DNA from: an uncultured Burkholderiales bacterium
GTDB taxonomy: Bacteria > Pseudomonadota > Gammaproteobacteria > Burkholderiales > Burkholderiaceae
NCBI GenBank assembly: GCA_937891045.1
Contig: CALBEV010000183.1
Coordinates: forward strand, 1-50,291
Direction of reading: 5' to 3'
Length of the DNA stretch: 50,291 nt
Shown: one piece after another, positions 31,271 through 41,580 of the stretch
Layout: every line of letters starts with the position of its first letter
How positions within the stretch are numbered: the stretch's first letter is position 1
Translations under genes and position numbers: made by a program
Notes under the pieces: generated by a model
What the model saw: the letters and a program-made list of their open reading frames with translations, nothing else
Told to the model about the DNA's origin: nothing
Databases searched by the model: none

Positions 31271-33763
31271 TTATTCATCGCCCACCCCTTGCCGCCAATA
31301 CCGCCTGTTTTGCGCCCGCTCACACAGCACCCTCTCGGGGTCGTCGCTGCGCCAGGTCATGGCACCGCATGAGGGCGAAAGCCGCACGCCAATGCCGCGC
31401 TGCACATAGCGCTGCAACACCTGCTGCGCGGGGTGGCCGTAGCGGTTGCGGTAGCCCATTTGGAACAAGGCCCAGCTCGGTTGCACCGCCTCGATGAAGG
31501 ATTCGGTGGACGATGTTTTGCTGCCGTGGTGCGGCACCACCAACACATCGGCCCGCAGTTGTGCACCTGCGCGTTGCAACAAGGCTTGTTCTTGAAAGGC
31601 TTCAATATCCCCGGTGAGCAGCGCCACGTGGGCGCCTGCGCTGATGCGCAGCACACAACTTCGCGCATTCGGCGACCACGGCAAGGCATAGTCCTGGGCC
31701 AGTGGGTGCAGCACTTCAAATTGAACGCTGTCCCATTGCCAAGCCTGCCCTGCTTCACAACGCTGCATGGGCCATTGGCCAAACAAAGCTTGACCGTGCA
31801 CGATGGAGGTCAACACCCGCACTTGGGGCTGCAGTTTTTGCACCGACATGGCACCGCCGGTGTGGTCGCTGTCTTGGTGACTCAATACCAAGGTGTCCAG
31901 CCGCTCGTTGCTTCGTTGCAGCAAGGGCAGCAAGACACGTTGACCGGCATCGCTGTCGCTGCCAAACCGCGGCCCGGTGTCAAACAACAAGCTGTGTTGC
32001 GCGGTGCGCACCAACACCGCATTGCCTTGGCCCACATCAGCGGCCAGCAACTCAAACTGACCAGGCAAAGGCCGCTCCACCGGCCACAGCAAACACGGCA
32101 GCACCAAGCCCAGGCCCCAAACACGCTGCCGCCAAGGCTTGGGATAAGCCACTAAAGCACCGCCTGCCAGACCCACAGCGGCCAACCACCAAGGCGGTTG
32201 TGCCACATGCCACACCGCCCAAGGCCAGACGGACATGGGCTGCAACACCGCACACAGCGCTTGCAAACTCAGGCTGCACAACTGCCACAGCGGCGACCAC
32301 AACGTACCCAAAAACGCCAGCGGCGTGACCACCAAGGTGACCCAGGGAATGGCGAACAGATTCACCAACAAACCCACCACCGACAACTGCTGAAACAACA
32401 ACACGCAAAGCGGCGCCAAGCACACGCTGATGTGCATTTGTTCCTTCAACAGATGCACAGCTTGTTGACGCAGTCTTTGCCACCGGGTGGGTGACCGCTT
32501 TGCATCAGAAATGGATGGGGTGCCCAAGAACAAAACACCCACAGCGACAAAACTCAGCCAAAACCCGGCTTGCATCAGGGCCCATGGGTCGAGACACAAC
32601 ACCGCCACCATAGCCCACAACCATTGCGTCAACAAAGGCCAGCGCAATGCCCGAAAGCGCAAGGCACAGACCACGGCCAGCATCACCACGGTGCGTTGTG
32701 CTGGCACCCCCCAACCACTGAACAAGGCATAAACGGCAGCACACAGCAGCCCGCCCCACAGTGCCGCCCATGGCGCTGGGACATGCAAACACCAAGAGCG
32801 GCCCCACGACCCACTGACACGCCACAACTGAAGCACCAACCACCGAGCCACCCAAGCCCACAAGGTGATGTGCAAACCCGAGATGCTCATCAAATGCGCG
32901 ATGCCGGTGATGCGAAACAGATCCCAGTCGGCGCGTTCAATCGCTGCTTGGTCGCCCATCAGCAGGGCGCCTATCAGCCCAGCCCAGCGCGGCTCGCTGA
33001 CTGTTTGGCCGATGCGCTGTCTTGTGCTTTGGCGCAATTGTTCGATGGGAAATTGCCAGGTGGCTTCTAAGCGCTGTGCGGGCCGGTCTTTGGTGCCGTC
33101 ACGCACATGGCCGCTGGCCTGCAGGCCTTGCTCCCACATCCACAGTTCTGCATCAAAACCGCCGGGGTTGGCCAAACCATGCGGTCGCTTCAAACGCACG
33201 GTGAATTGCCAAGGCTCACCCGCTTGCACATCGGGCAAAGCCTTGCGCTCGCCGCCGCCGATTTGGTTGTACCAAGCCAGTTGAATTGAGCTTGGCAGGG
33301 GCACGGCTTGAGCATCGCTTTCGCGCTGTGCGCTGTTCACTTCAAAGCGAAACCGCAACCCATCCGTGTGCCACTGCGGCATGGCGGCCACCACACCGCT
33401 GATGCGCAAATTCACACCTTCCAGCGATGGGGCCAAGCTTTGCGATTGAAACCACAGTGCGCGACAGCCGACGCTGGCGAAAGCGATGCAAGCCACCAGC
33501 AGCATGGTGGCCAAGAGTTTGAAAACATGGAGATGCTTGGCTGGGCCTGGCACTGAACTTGTGGCGTGGTTTGCAAGGCTGGTTTGCCGCTGATCTGGCG
33601 AACAGCGCAACAACCCACCAAACAGAACAAGCACCACCAACAAGCCCGCGCCATACAACCAAGCGGGCCACAGCACCGGCTGAAACAACTGCGCAGCGGT
33701 TCCAAGCACCCATGCCAGCAGCAAAGGACTTAAAAAATGAACATGGGGAACGTCACGCAGCAA
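31271..33763 (-). CDS. comEC: DNA internalisation protein ComEC/Rec2
   Basis: 830 residues. Three N-terminal membrane segments lead into a DUF4131/OB-like domain (about 60-200). The polytopic competence domain follows (LIGALLMGDQAAIERADWDLFRITGIAHLMSISGLH at about 255-290, then many helices). The C-terminal metallo-beta-lactamase domain has LSHQDSDHTGGAM near residue 625. The likely start is TTG at 33763, with GGAAGGA five to six bases upstream; no ATG precedes the first helix. It forms the inner-membrane channel for transforming DNA and suggests natural competence. A type IV pilus peptidase (pilD) is also in the window. Confidence 0.9.
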   Translation of the reverse strand: MLRDVPHVHFLSPLLLAWVLGTAAQLFQPVLWPAWLYGAGLLVVLVLFGGLLRCSPDQRQTSLANHATSSVPGPAKHLHVFKLLATMLLVACIAFASVGCRALWFQSQSLAPSLEGVNLRISGVVAAMPQWHTDGLRFRFEVNSAQRESDAQAVPLPSSIQLAWYNQIGGGERKALPDVQAGEPWQFTVRLKRPHGLANPGGFDAELWMWEQGLQASGHVRDGTKDRPAQRLEATWQFPIEQLRQSTRQRIGQTVSEPRWAGLIGALLMGDQAAIERADWDLFRITGIAHLMSISGLHITLWAWVARWLVLQLWRVSGSWGRSWCLHVPAPWAALWGGLLCAAVYALFSGWGVPAQRTVVMLAVVCALRFRALRWPLLTQWLWAMVAVLCLDPWALMQAGFWLSFVAVGVLFLGTPSISDAKRSPTRWQRLRQQAVHLLKEQMHISVCLAPLCVLLFQQLSVVGLLVNLFAIPWVTLVVTPLAFLGTLWSPLWQLCSLSLQALCAVLQPMSVWPWAVWHVAQPPWWLAAVGLAGGALVAYPKPWRQRVWGLGLVLPCLLWPVERPLPGQFELLAADVGQGNAVLVRTAQHSLLFDTGPRFGSDSDAGQRVLLPLLQRSNERLDTLVLSHQDSDHTGGAMSVQKLQPQVRVLTSIVHGQALFGQWPMQRCEAGQAWQWDSVQFEVLHPLAQDYALPWSPNARSCVLRISAGAHVALLTGDIEAFQEQALLQRAGAQLRADVLVVPHHGSKTSSTESFIEAVQPSWALFQMGYRNRYGHPAQQVLQRYVQRGIGVRLSPSCGAMTWRSDDPERVLCERAQNRRYWRQGVGDE

Positions 33764-33827
33764 CCGAGTCCTTCCAGCAGTGCTTGGCCAACAAGGTCAA
33801 GCGGGAAGGACACTGTAGAAAAAACTA

Positions 33828-34250
33828 TCAGGGTTCGGGTTTAGCGCAAACCTGTTTTTTAAGAAGTGCCAGGTACGAACCGGGTCGGATGGCGGCGTCG
33901 CGTGGCCGCCAGTCGGCCGCCTCGTAAAAAGCCACTTCACGGCCTTTGCCCTCGGTTCTGGCGTAAAAACTTTCAGACAATTTGATGAACGAGTCGGTTT
34001 TGCAATGGATGCGCCAACGGGCCATTGAAGATTGGTAATCCTCACCGTTTGGCGCTTTGGTGGCCTCGCCCAAATTGGTCATGGTCCATGCATAACGATG
34101 GATATGCACGGAACGCACCGTTTCATTGTCCCAGGCATAGGTGATGTCCTCGTCCTTCAGCAACTCAGCCCATTCGGCATGGGCAACGCTGGCAGTGGCC
34201 ATGCAGATGGACAAAAGCAGGTTCCAACGAAGAAGAGAAAAGAGTTTCAT
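33828..34250 (-). CDS. Surface-adhesin-E-like exported protein
   Basis: 140 residues. Signal peptide MKLFSLLRWNLLLSICMATA with cleavage after SVAHA before EWAELL. The mature part has the family pattern closely: Trp at the start, ITYAWDNETV, then RYAWTMTNLGE, GEDYQSSMARWRIHC, a tail with PRDAAIRPGSYLALLKKQVC. Two cysteines are likely paired. The family occurs in several copies in Burkholderiales genomes with unknown function. It lies between comEC (same strand, stop to start 64 bases) and ridA (opposite strand). No strong Shine-Dalgarno sequence. Confidence 0.7.
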   Translation of the reverse strand: MKLFSLLRWNLLLSICMATASVAHAEWAELLKDEDITYAWDNETVRSVHIHRYAWTMTNLGEATKAPNGEDYQSSMARWRIHCKTDSFIKLSESFYARTEGKGREVAFYEAADWRPRDAAIRPGSYLALLKKQVCAKPEP

Positions 34251-34535
34251 GATGGGATGAATCGACTGAATTGGCCCAATCTTGAATCCATAGCGGTAAC
34301 GCAAAACCACATGAGGCGTGAATTTGAGCAAGCCGCCCGTGAACAGAAACCCGCCTAAGGTGAAGAAAAAGAATCGCAAACGCATGGTGATCAAAAATAG
34401 AGAGGAACACGCCGCAAAACGACACCATCGTGTGAATCGACACCAGCTCAGTGACCTTGACCCAAGCTGTTTCCAAGGCCAACGCTGACAAAGCTTTTAA
34501 ACTGTGCCACATCCCCGAACTTGAAAGCAAACACC
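34251..34535. other. Intergenic stretch without a supported gene
   Basis: 285 bases between divergent genes. Minus-strand frames extend into it, but none has family resemblance or a good ribosome-binding site. Promoters for both neighbours must be here; none stands out. Confidence 0.4.
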
Positions 34536-34994
34536 ATGTCCATCCACCAACGCCTGCAAGCCCTCAACATCCAACTCCCACCTGTGTCCGCCCCAGCCGC
34601 GGCCTATGTGCCTTATGTGCAAACCGGCCATTTGGTTTTCATCAGCGGCCACATTGCCAAACAAGATGGCAAGCCTTGGGTCGGTCAACTCGGAACCAAC
34701 ATGGACACCGAGACTGGCAAGCTGGCGGCCAAAAGTGTCGCCATCGACTTGCTAGGCACCTTGAGCGCGGCCTGTGGTGACGATTTGCACCGCGTGAAAC
34801 GCATTGTGAAAGTGATGAGTTTGGTGAATTCCAGCCCCACGTTCACAGAGCACCATGTGGTGACCAACGGCTGCAGCGAACTGTTGGCCCACATCATGGG
34901 CGAAGCAGGCGCCCATGCCCGCAGCGCCTTTGGAGTGGCCCAGTTGCCGATGGGCGCTTGTGTCGAGATCGAGTTGATTGCTGAACTGCACTAA
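34536..34994 (+). CDS. RidA family protein
   Basis: 152 residues, matching the longer RidA subgroup of about 150 residues (YjgF/YER057c/UK114). Typical segments are VQTGHLVFISGHIAKQDGK, AAKSVAIDLLGTLSAACGD, VKRIVKVMSLVNS and GEAGAHARSAFGVAQLPMGACVEIELIAE, with the conserved Arg in HARSAFG. RidA proteins deaminate reactive enamines and imines; the exact role of this subgroup is less clear. The ATG at 34536 is preferred over an upstream TTG. It is convergent with the RND gene. Confidence 0.85.
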   Translation: MSIHQRLQALNIQLPPVSAPAAAYVPYVQTGHLVFISGHIAKQDGKPWVGQLGTNMDTETGKLAAKSVAIDLLGTLSAACGDDLHRVKRIVKVMSLVNSSPTFTEHHVVTNGCSELLAHIMGEAGAHARSAFGVAQLPMGACVEIELIAELH

Positions 34995-34999
34995 GCCAA

Positions 35000-35019
35000 G
35001 CCGCACCATTGCGTGCGGC
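35000..35019. terminator. Hairpin between convergent ridA and RND genes
   Basis: GCCGCAC and GTGCGGC form a perfect 7-bp stem with a six-base loop, midway between the two stops. Neither strand has a proper T-run after it, so its strength is uncertain. Confidence 0.45.
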
Positions 35020-35030
35020 AAAAACGTGTC

Positions 35031-38000
35031 TTAGTTCGTTGCAGGCTTGAGCCTTCTCCACAGTCGCGAAACCAGCAACCCAAAATCGTCCACATACAAA
35101 TACACCGCCGGAATCACCAACAAGCTGAGGAAGGTGGAAGTGATCAGGCCGCCGATGACGGACACCGCCATTGGCGAGCGGAAACTGCCATCCGATGAGC
35201 CCCAACCCGCAGCAATGGGCAACATGCCCGCACCCATGGCGATGGTGGTCATGACAATCGGTCGGGCGCGTTTTTGGCAAGCATCCATCAAGGCATCGAA
35301 GCGGTTCAGACCATGGTCACGTTGCGCCACGATGGCGTACTCGACCAACAAAATCGAGTTCTTTGTGGCCACGCCCATGAGCATGATGAGGCCAATGAGC
35401 GAAGGCATTGAAAAGCTTTTGCCAGCCAACAACAAAGCCACGAAAGCGCCCCCCAAAGACAAGGGCAAAGCCGCCAAAATGGTGACCGGGTGCAACACGC
35501 TCTTGAACAACAGCACCAACACCAAGTAAATGCACAAAATGCCGGTCAGCATGGCCAGCGCAAAACTGGCGAACAGCTCTTCCATGATTTCAGCGTCACC
35601 CACTTCCACCAACTTGATACCGGGGGGCAGTTGTTTGGCAGAAGGCAATTCACGCACCAATTGCTTCACATCGCCCAAGCCCAAACCAGAGAGTTCAATT
35701 TGGAATTGGATGTTGCGCTCGCGATTGTAGCGGTCAATGATGGCCGGACCACCGCTGGGCTCCAAGGTGGCCACCTCAGCCAACAAGACCGGGCCTTTGC
35801 TGCCAGGCACGGTGAGGCGTCCGAGCAAGTCCAAATCTTGGCGGGCACTGTCGGCCAGTTTCACCATGATGGGCACTTGACGTTGCGCCAAGTTCAGTTT
35901 GGGCAAAGCGGCGTCATAGTCACCCACCGTGGCAATGCGCAAGGTGTCGCCAATGGCGGCGCTGGTCACACCCAAATCAGCAGCACGGGCAAAATCAGGA
36001 CGCACTGCAATTTCTTGTCTCACCAAGCTTGCGCTGGAAGTGACCGAACCCAAGCCTGGAATGGTGCGCAAATCGCGCTCAAACCCAGTGGCGGTTTCTT
36101 GCAATGCGTTCGGGTCGTCACCCGTGAGCATGATCAGGTATTTTTCGCCTGATGCTCCCAAGCCCACCTTGGTGCGCACGCCTGGAATGTCCGACAACAA
36201 TTCGCGGATTTGGTTTTCAATCACACCCTTGCGCGGACGTTCACCACGCGCGGTCAATTGGATCGTGAGCGTGGCCATGCGGGTTTCGGCAGCACTTTGC
36301 GCCATGCCCGGGTCAGAGCCTGCGGAGCCGCCACCAATGGTGGTGTAGACCGTTTGGATGTCCGAAATTTTGCTGATACGCAAACGCACATCTTCAGCGG
36401 TTTGCTGGGTTTGAGACAAAGAGGTGCCAGGGGGAAGTTCCAAATACACCTGGGTTTGTGAATTGTCATCCGGAGGGATAAAGCCGGTGGGCAACAACGG
36501 AATCAAGGCGAGTGAGCCGACAAAAAAAGCCGCCGCACCCAGCGCTGTCCAGAAACGGTGATTCAAGCACCAACGCACGGTGCGCAAATAACTGGGCATC
36601 CAAAACGGCACGGGCGCCGGTTTGTTGGTGGCCCGGAGCATGTAGGCCGCCATCATCGGTGTGAGCATTCGCGCCACCACCAAGGATGCAAACACTGCCA
36701 GGGCCGCAGTCCAACCAAACTGCTTGAAGAATTTACCTGGCACCCCACTCATGAAGGCGGTGGGCAAGAACACGGCCACCAAGGTGAAGGTGGTGGCAAT
36801 CACCGCCAAGCCAATTTCATCGGCGGCCTCCATGGCAGCTTTGAACGGGGTCTTACCCATGTGCAAATGCCGCTCGATGTTTTCCACTTCCACAATGGCG
36901 TCGTCCACCAAGATACCCACTACCAAGGACAGCGCCAACAAACTGATGACATTGATGGAAAAACCCAAGTACCACATGCCCACAAACGCCGGAATGACCG
37001 ACAAAGGAAGGGCCACGGCAGACACGAAGGTGGCACGCAGATCGCGCAAGAACAACCAGACCACCAACACCGCCAACACCGCACCTTCGTACAGCAGCAC
37101 CAAGGATGCTTGGTATTCCTCTTCCACCGGTGTCACAAAGTCAAACGCGGTATTGATCTCGACGTCCGGGTGGTTGGCACGCAGTTCGGTGAGCGCTTTT
37201 TGCACAGCAGCACCCACTTCCACTTCACTGGCGCCACGGCTGCGGGTGATCTCAAAACCCACCACGGGTTTGCCATTCAAGTAAGCGGCAGAACGCTGCT
37301 CGGCGATGGTGTCGGTCACCTCTGCGATGTCGCGCAATCGAATGCGCCCGCCCTGACCGACCGACAACTCCAAGTCGGCCAATTCAGCCGCAGAGCCGAC
37401 CGTCGCCAAGGTCCGCATCGGTTGCTCGCTGCCACCCAAGTCGGTGCGCCCACCAGCGCTTTCGCTTTGCACTTGTTTGAGTTGACGCGACACATCAGCA
37501 GCAGAAATACGCAAAGCCTGCATGCGCACAGGGTCCAGGGCAATGGCCACTTCACGTTTCACACCGCCAACACGAGCGACTGCTCCCACACCTTTGACCG
37601 ACAACAAACGACGCGCCACGGTTTGATCCACGAACCAGCTCAAACCCTCAGGGTCCAAATTGGGGGAAGAAATGGTGAAGGCCAGCACTGGTGTGCCCGC
37701 AAAGTCGAGTTTGCGCACCGAGGGCTCCAGCATGTCAGCAGGCAGGTCGCCCCGCACGCCATTGACCGCCGAACGTATTTCATCCAAGGCTTCTTGCACC
37801 GGTTTTTCGATGCGAAATTCAGCGGTGACCAGCACCGCGCCGTCTTGCACCTTGGTGTAAATGTTTTTCAGTCCCTGCACCGAAACCACGGCGTTTTCAA
37901 TCTTGCGGGCCACCTCGGTTTCCATTTGTCCGGGCGCAGCACCTGGCAAAGCAGCTGAAATGATGATGGTGGGCAAATCCAGATCGGGGAAGTTCTGCAC

Positions 38001-38099
38001 CTTCATGCTCTTGAAGGCCAACATACCGGCCAAGCTCAGCAAGATGAACAGCACCACCGATGGAACGGGGTTGCGGATGGACCATGCGGAAACGTTCAT
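35031..38099 (-). CDS. RND-family efflux pump, inner-membrane subunit (HAE1 type)
   Basis: 1022 residues with the twelve-helix, two-large-loop RND layout. It begins MNVSAWSIRNPVPSVVLFIL. Visible family marks are FPDLDLPTIIIS, the membrane proton-relay region LALSLVVGILVDDAIVEVENIER with paired Asp, PTAFMSGVPGKFFKQFG, TGFIPPDDNSQTQVYLELP and LIGLIMLMGVATKNSILLVE. It exports drugs or other toxic compounds by proton antiport. The start overlaps the adaptor stop as ATGA. No outer-membrane channel gene is adjacent, so a shared TolC-like protein is presumably used. Confidence 0.92.
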   Translation of the reverse strand: MNVSAWSIRNPVPSVVLFILLSLAGMLAFKSMKVQNFPDLDLPTIIISAALPGAAPGQMETEVARKIENAVVSVQGLKNIYTKVQDGAVLVTAEFRIEKPVQEALDEIRSAVNGVRGDLPADMLEPSVRKLDFAGTPVLAFTISSPNLDPEGLSWFVDQTVARRLLSVKGVGAVARVGGVKREVAIALDPVRMQALRISAADVSRQLKQVQSESAGGRTDLGGSEQPMRTLATVGSAAELADLELSVGQGGRIRLRDIAEVTDTIAEQRSAAYLNGKPVVGFEITRSRGASEVEVGAAVQKALTELRANHPDVEINTAFDFVTPVEEEYQASLVLLYEGAVLAVLVVWLFLRDLRATFVSAVALPLSVIPAFVGMWYLGFSINVISLLALSLVVGILVDDAIVEVENIERHLHMGKTPFKAAMEAADEIGLAVIATTFTLVAVFLPTAFMSGVPGKFFKQFGWTAALAVFASLVVARMLTPMMAAYMLRATNKPAPVPFWMPSYLRTVRWCLNHRFWTALGAAAFFVGSLALIPLLPTGFIPPDDNSQTQVYLELPPGTSLSQTQQTAEDVRLRISKISDIQTVYTTIGGGSAGSDPGMAQSAAETRMATLTIQLTARGERPRKGVIENQIRELLSDIPGVRTKVGLGASGEKYLIMLTGDDPNALQETATGFERDLRTIPGLGSVTSSASLVRQEIAVRPDFARAADLGVTSAAIGDTLRIATVGDYDAALPKLNLAQRQVPIMVKLADSARQDLDLLGRLTVPGSKGPVLLAEVATLEPSGGPAIIDRYNRERNIQFQIELSGLGLGDVKQLVRELPSAKQLPPGIKLVEVGDAEIMEELFASFALAMLTGILCIYLVLVLLFKSVLHPVTILAALPLSLGGAFVALLLAGKSFSMPSLIGLIMLMGVATKNSILLVEYAIVAQRDHGLNRFDALMDACQKRARPIVMTTIAMGAGMLPIAAGWGSSDGSFRSPMAVSVIGGLITSTFLSLLVIPAVYLYVDDFGLLVSRLWRRLKPATN

Positions 38100-39199
38100 G
38101 GCACCACTTTCACGAGGTCACCAGCGGTGAGAAAACCGGCACCGCGCACCACCACCTTGGCATCATCGGGCAGCCCTTGGGTGATCTCCAACATGTCACC
38201 TTGGCGCCGACCCACGGTCACTTTGTAAAGCTTGGCGCGTTGATCGGCACCCACCACAAACACCTGTTGGAAACCGTCACGAACCACTACCGATTGCTGC
38301 GGCACCAACTTGGCGGCGGTGCTGCCAAACTCAAATTCACCCCGGGTGAACATGCCGGGTTTCAAGACACCCAAAGCAGAAGCGGGCAAATCCACATACA
38401 CCACGCCGGTGCGGTTTTGCACATCCACCGTGGGCGCCACCATGCGCACCGTGCCATTCACTTCGCCTTGGGGCATGGTGCTGATGCGCACTTTTTGGCC
38501 GGGCTTGACGCGGAACAATTCGGTGGACACCAAATCGGCACGCCACTCCAGGCGGTTGCCACGCACCAACTTGAACAACTCGGTGCCCACACCCACGACC
38601 GCACCGACACTGGCGGTGCGGGCTGAAATGACGCCGTTGTCAGGCGCTTTCACCTGGGTTTGGCGCAGCAAAAGTTCTTGCATGGCTAACGCCACTTGCG
38701 CAGACTCGACACGCGCTTTGGCGGTGGCTTCGGCGGTCTGGTATTGGTTGAACTGTTGGGCACTGATGACGCCGCTGGGTTGCAAAGCCCGGGCGCGGTC
38801 GGCATTGGCCTGGGTTTCCGAGGCCACGGCTTTGGCTTCATTCAAGGCAGCTTTGGCTTGATTGATGCCAGCTTGGACGGTTTCAGTGGCGAACACCGCC
38901 AGCACCTGTCCTGCTTTCACTTGATCGCCCACGTTCACGCGGACTTCGGTGAGGCGCAAGCCGCCAATTTCAGCGCCGATGCTGGCTTCTTGCCAAGCGG
39001 CGACTGTACCGTTGGCGCTCAGGCGTTGGCTGAGATTTTGACTTTGCACTGAAGTGACGGTGACCGTCATGGCAGGCCGTGGTGACGCCGCTTTGTCCGT
39101 GTCTGGTTTGGTTTGGGCATGGGCCATGCTGAAACCCAGTGCCAAGACAACAACAACCCAGTGCTGCTTGATGCAGCCCCATTTTTGACTCACTTGCAT
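38096..39199 (-). CDS. RND efflux periplasmic adaptor (membrane fusion protein)
   Basis: 367 residues. The signal peptide covers about MQVSQKWGCIKQHWVVVVLA to FSMAHA. The lipoyl-like half motif GTVAAWQEASIGAEIGG and its partner KAPDNGVISARTASVG bracket a coiled-coil hairpin rich in Ala and Gln. The beta-barrel region VKPGQKVRISTMPQGEV and the membrane-proximal VVVRDGFQQVFVVG follow. The ATG at 39199 has AGG five bases upstream; a TTG at 39214 is less likely. It links the RND pump to the outer-membrane channel and is co-translated with it. Confidence 0.9.
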   Translation of the reverse strand: MQVSQKWGCIKQHWVVVVLALGFSMAHAQTKPDTDKAASPRPAMTVTVTSVQSQNLSQRLSANGTVAAWQEASIGAEIGGLRLTEVRVNVGDQVKAGQVLAVFATETVQAGINQAKAALNEAKAVASETQANADRARALQPSGVISAQQFNQYQTAEATAKARVESAQVALAMQELLLRQTQVKAPDNGVISARTASVGAVVGVGTELFKLVRGNRLEWRADLVSTELFRVKPGQKVRISTMPQGEVNGTVRMVAPTVDVQNRTGVVYVDLPASALGVLKPGMFTRGEFEFGSTAAKLVPQQSVVVRDGFQQVFVVGADQRAKLYKVTVGRRQGDMLEITQGLPDDAKVVVRGAGFLTAGDLVKVVP

Positions 39200-39223
39200 A
39201 CGACCTGCTTTCAATACAAAAAA

Positions 39224-41578
39224 TTATTCAACGCGTAAAACATGGGTTGGTTTGAAGCCGAAATCTGCGGCCTTGCCTTTGCGGGCCCGCGAACCCTTGG
39301 CATTGTTCAGGCTTCTGATTTCCAGTGCTTCCGCGCGGTCTTTGCCGCCTCGACCCACACCGAGGATGCTGATGCTGCGGGTGTAGGCAGCCGCACCAGC
39401 CAAGCTGTCTTTGGCATCCAAATCCATCAGCATCAAGCCGCGACCGCCTTTTTCCATGGCTTTGAGTTCGCCAATGTCGAAGGTGAGGATGCGACCACCA
39501 GCCGAGGCACAGGCCACATGGGTGGCAATCGGCAGGGGCGTGGCACCATTGCCGCCGCCCACCAAGGACGGCACGCACAAGGTTTCGCCTTCGGCCAAAT
39601 TGATGAAGGCCTTGCCACCTTTGTTGCGTGAAATGAGGTTGTCGATGCAACACACAAAGCCATAGCCACCCGAGCCGCTGAGCAACAAGGTGAGCGTGGC
39701 GGGACCCGCGAAGTAATGCACCAACTGCGTGCCGGATTCGACATCCACCAGCGTGGTGACCGGCTGACCATCGCCCCTCGCACCGGGCAAGGACGCCACC
39801 GGCACCGAATAGACCCGACCATTCGAGCCAAACGCAATGAGTTGATCGACGGTGCGGCACTCGAAGGTGTCGTAGAGCTCGTCACCCGCTTTGAAGGCGA
39901 AGCTGCTGGGGTCGTGGCCATGGCCGGTGCGAGCACGCACCCAGCCTTTGTCCGACACCACCACGGTGACCGGCTCGTCAATCACTTTCACTTCCGCCAC
40001 GGCTTTTTTCTCGGCCTGAATGAGTGTGCGGCGATCGTCGGCAAAGGTTTTGGCGTCCGCCTCGATTTCTTTCACCATCAGGCGGCGCAGCGATGTGGCG
40101 CTGCCCAAAATGTCTTCCAGCTTGCCTTGCTCTTCGCGCAATTCTTTGAGCTCTTGCTCGATCTTGATGGCTTCCAAACGCGCCAATTGGCGCAGGCGGA
40201 TGTCCAAAATATCGTCGGCTTGGCGCTCTGACAGCTTGAAACGTTCGATGAGTGCGGGCTTGGGTTCGTCGCTGTGGCGAATGATGCGAATCACTTCGTC
40301 GATGTTGAGCAACACCAACTGACGGCCTTCCAAAATATGGATCCGCGCCAGCACTTTGTCTAAGCGGAACTGCGAGCGGCGCTGCACCGTGGTTTGGCGA
40401 AACGCAATCCACTCCTCCAGCATTTGGCGCATGGTCTTGGGCACGGGCCGACCGTCCAAACCCACCATCGTCAAGTTGATGGACGACGAACTTTCCAAGC
40501 TGGTGTGGGCCAGCAAACTGGTGATGAGTTCTTGTTGTTCGATGGTGCGGGTTTTGGGTTCAAACACCAAACGAACGGGCGCGTCTTTGCTCGACTCGTC
40601 GCGCACACCGTCGAGCACCGCCAAGATGGTGGCCTTGAGCATGGTTTGCTCGGGGCTGAGCGCCTTTTTGCCGGTCTTCACCTTGGGGTTGGTGAGCTCT
40701 TCAATTTCTTCCAGCACTTTTTGGCTGCTGACACCGGGTGGCAATTCGTTGACCACCAACTGCCATTGACCCCGCGCCAAGTCTTCGATCACCCAACGCG
40801 CCCGCACTTTGAGCGACCCCCGACCAGTTGCATAGGCGTCTGAAATGTCCGAGGCGCTGCTGATGATTTGACCGCCACCGGGGTAATCCGGTCCGGGCAA
40901 GAGCGTCAGCAATTCTTCGTGGCTGAGCTTGGGGTTTTTGATGAGCGCCACACAGGCATCGGCCACTTCGCGCAGGTTGTGGCTGGGGATTTCGGTGGCC
41001 ATGCCCACGGCGATGCCGCTGGCACCATTCAGCAATGCAAACGGCAAACGGGCGGGCAAATGCTTGGGCTCTTCGGTGGAGCCGTCGTAGTTGGGCTGAA
41101 AGTCCACCGTGCCTTCGTCAATCTCGTCGAGCAACAAACTGGTGATACGGGCCAAACGTGCTTCGGTGTAGCGCATGGCCGCTGCACCATCGCCATCGCG
41201 CGAACCAAAATTGCCTTGGCCGTCAATCAGGGGGTAGCGCTGCGAGAAGTCTTGCGCCATGCGCACCAAGGCGTCGTAGGCGGCGCTGTCGCCATGCGGG
41301 TGGTAACGGCCCAGCACATCGCCCACCACACGTGCACTTTTCACAGGCCTTGCGCCTACGGCACCGTTGGGTCCGCCAAAGCCCAAGCCCATGCGCGACA
41401 TGGAATACAAAATGCGCCGCTGTACTGGTTTTTGGCCATCGCAGACATCGGGCAAAGCGCGGCCTTTGACCACGCTCAAGGCGTATTCCAGGTAGGCACG
41501 TTGGGCGTAGTGGCCCAGTGCGATGCCGTCGTCCGACTCGGACGAGGCGTTCAAATCAACAACAGGTGTGTCACTCAT
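39224..41578 (-). CDS. parC: DNA topoisomerase IV subunit A (ParC)
   Basis: 784 residues. The breakage-reunion domain has [48 protein letters not shown] and [10 protein letters not shown] with the catalytic Tyr near residue 130. The C-terminal beta-propeller is short, which separates ParC from GyrA, and the direct parE neighbour supports this. The ATG at 41578 lies just beyond the parE stop. It decatenates daughter chromosomes with ParE. The quinolone-region residues look normal ([12 protein letters not shown]). Confidence 0.95.
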   Translation of the reverse strand: MSDTPVVDLNASSESDDGIALGHYAQRAYLEYALSVVKGRALPDVCDGQKPVQRRILYSMSRMGLGFGGPNGAVGARPVKSARVVGDVLGRYHPHGDSAAYDALVRMAQDFSQRYPLIDGQGNFGSRDGDGAAAMRYTEARLARITSLLLDEIDEGTVDFQPNYDGSTEEPKHLPARLPFALLNGASGIAVGMATEIPSHNLREVADACVALIKNPKLSHEELLTLLPGPDYPGGGQIISSASDISDAYATGRGSLKVRARWVIEDLARGQWQLVVNELPPGVSSQKVLEEIEELTNPKVKTGKKALSPEQTMLKATILAVLDGVRDESSKDAPVRLVFEPKTRTIEQQELITSLLAHTSLESSSSINLTMVGLDGRPVPKTMRQMLEEWIAFRQTTVQRRSQFRLDKVLARIHILEGRQLVLLNIDEVIRIIRHSDEPKPALIERFKLSERQADDILDIRLRQLARLEAIKIEQELKELREEQGKLEDILGSATSLRRLMVKEIEADAKTFADDRRTLIQAEKKAVAEVKVIDEPVTVVVSDKGWVRARTGHGHDPSSFAFKAGDELYDTFECRTVDQLIAFGSNGRVYSVPVASLPGARGDGQPVTTLVDVESGTQLVHYFAGPATLTLLLSGSGGYGFVCCIDNLISRNKGGKAFINLAEGETLCVPSLVGGGNGATPLPIATHVACASAGGRILTFDIGELKAMEKGGRGLMLMDLDAKDSLAGAAAYTRSISILGVGRGGKDRAEALEIRSLNNAKGSRARKGKAADFGFKPTHVLRVE

Positions 41579-41580
41579 GG

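Noticed and set aside
34165..34530. 121-codon minus-strand frame between ridA and the surface-adhesin-E-like gene
   Set aside because: No domain or ribosome-binding site; it overlaps the well-supported exported protein in a different frame.
36558..37958. 466-codon open frame antisense to the RND pump gene
   Set aside because: Composition is His/Gln-rich and repetitive as in shadow translations; the sense strand encodes a complete RND protein.
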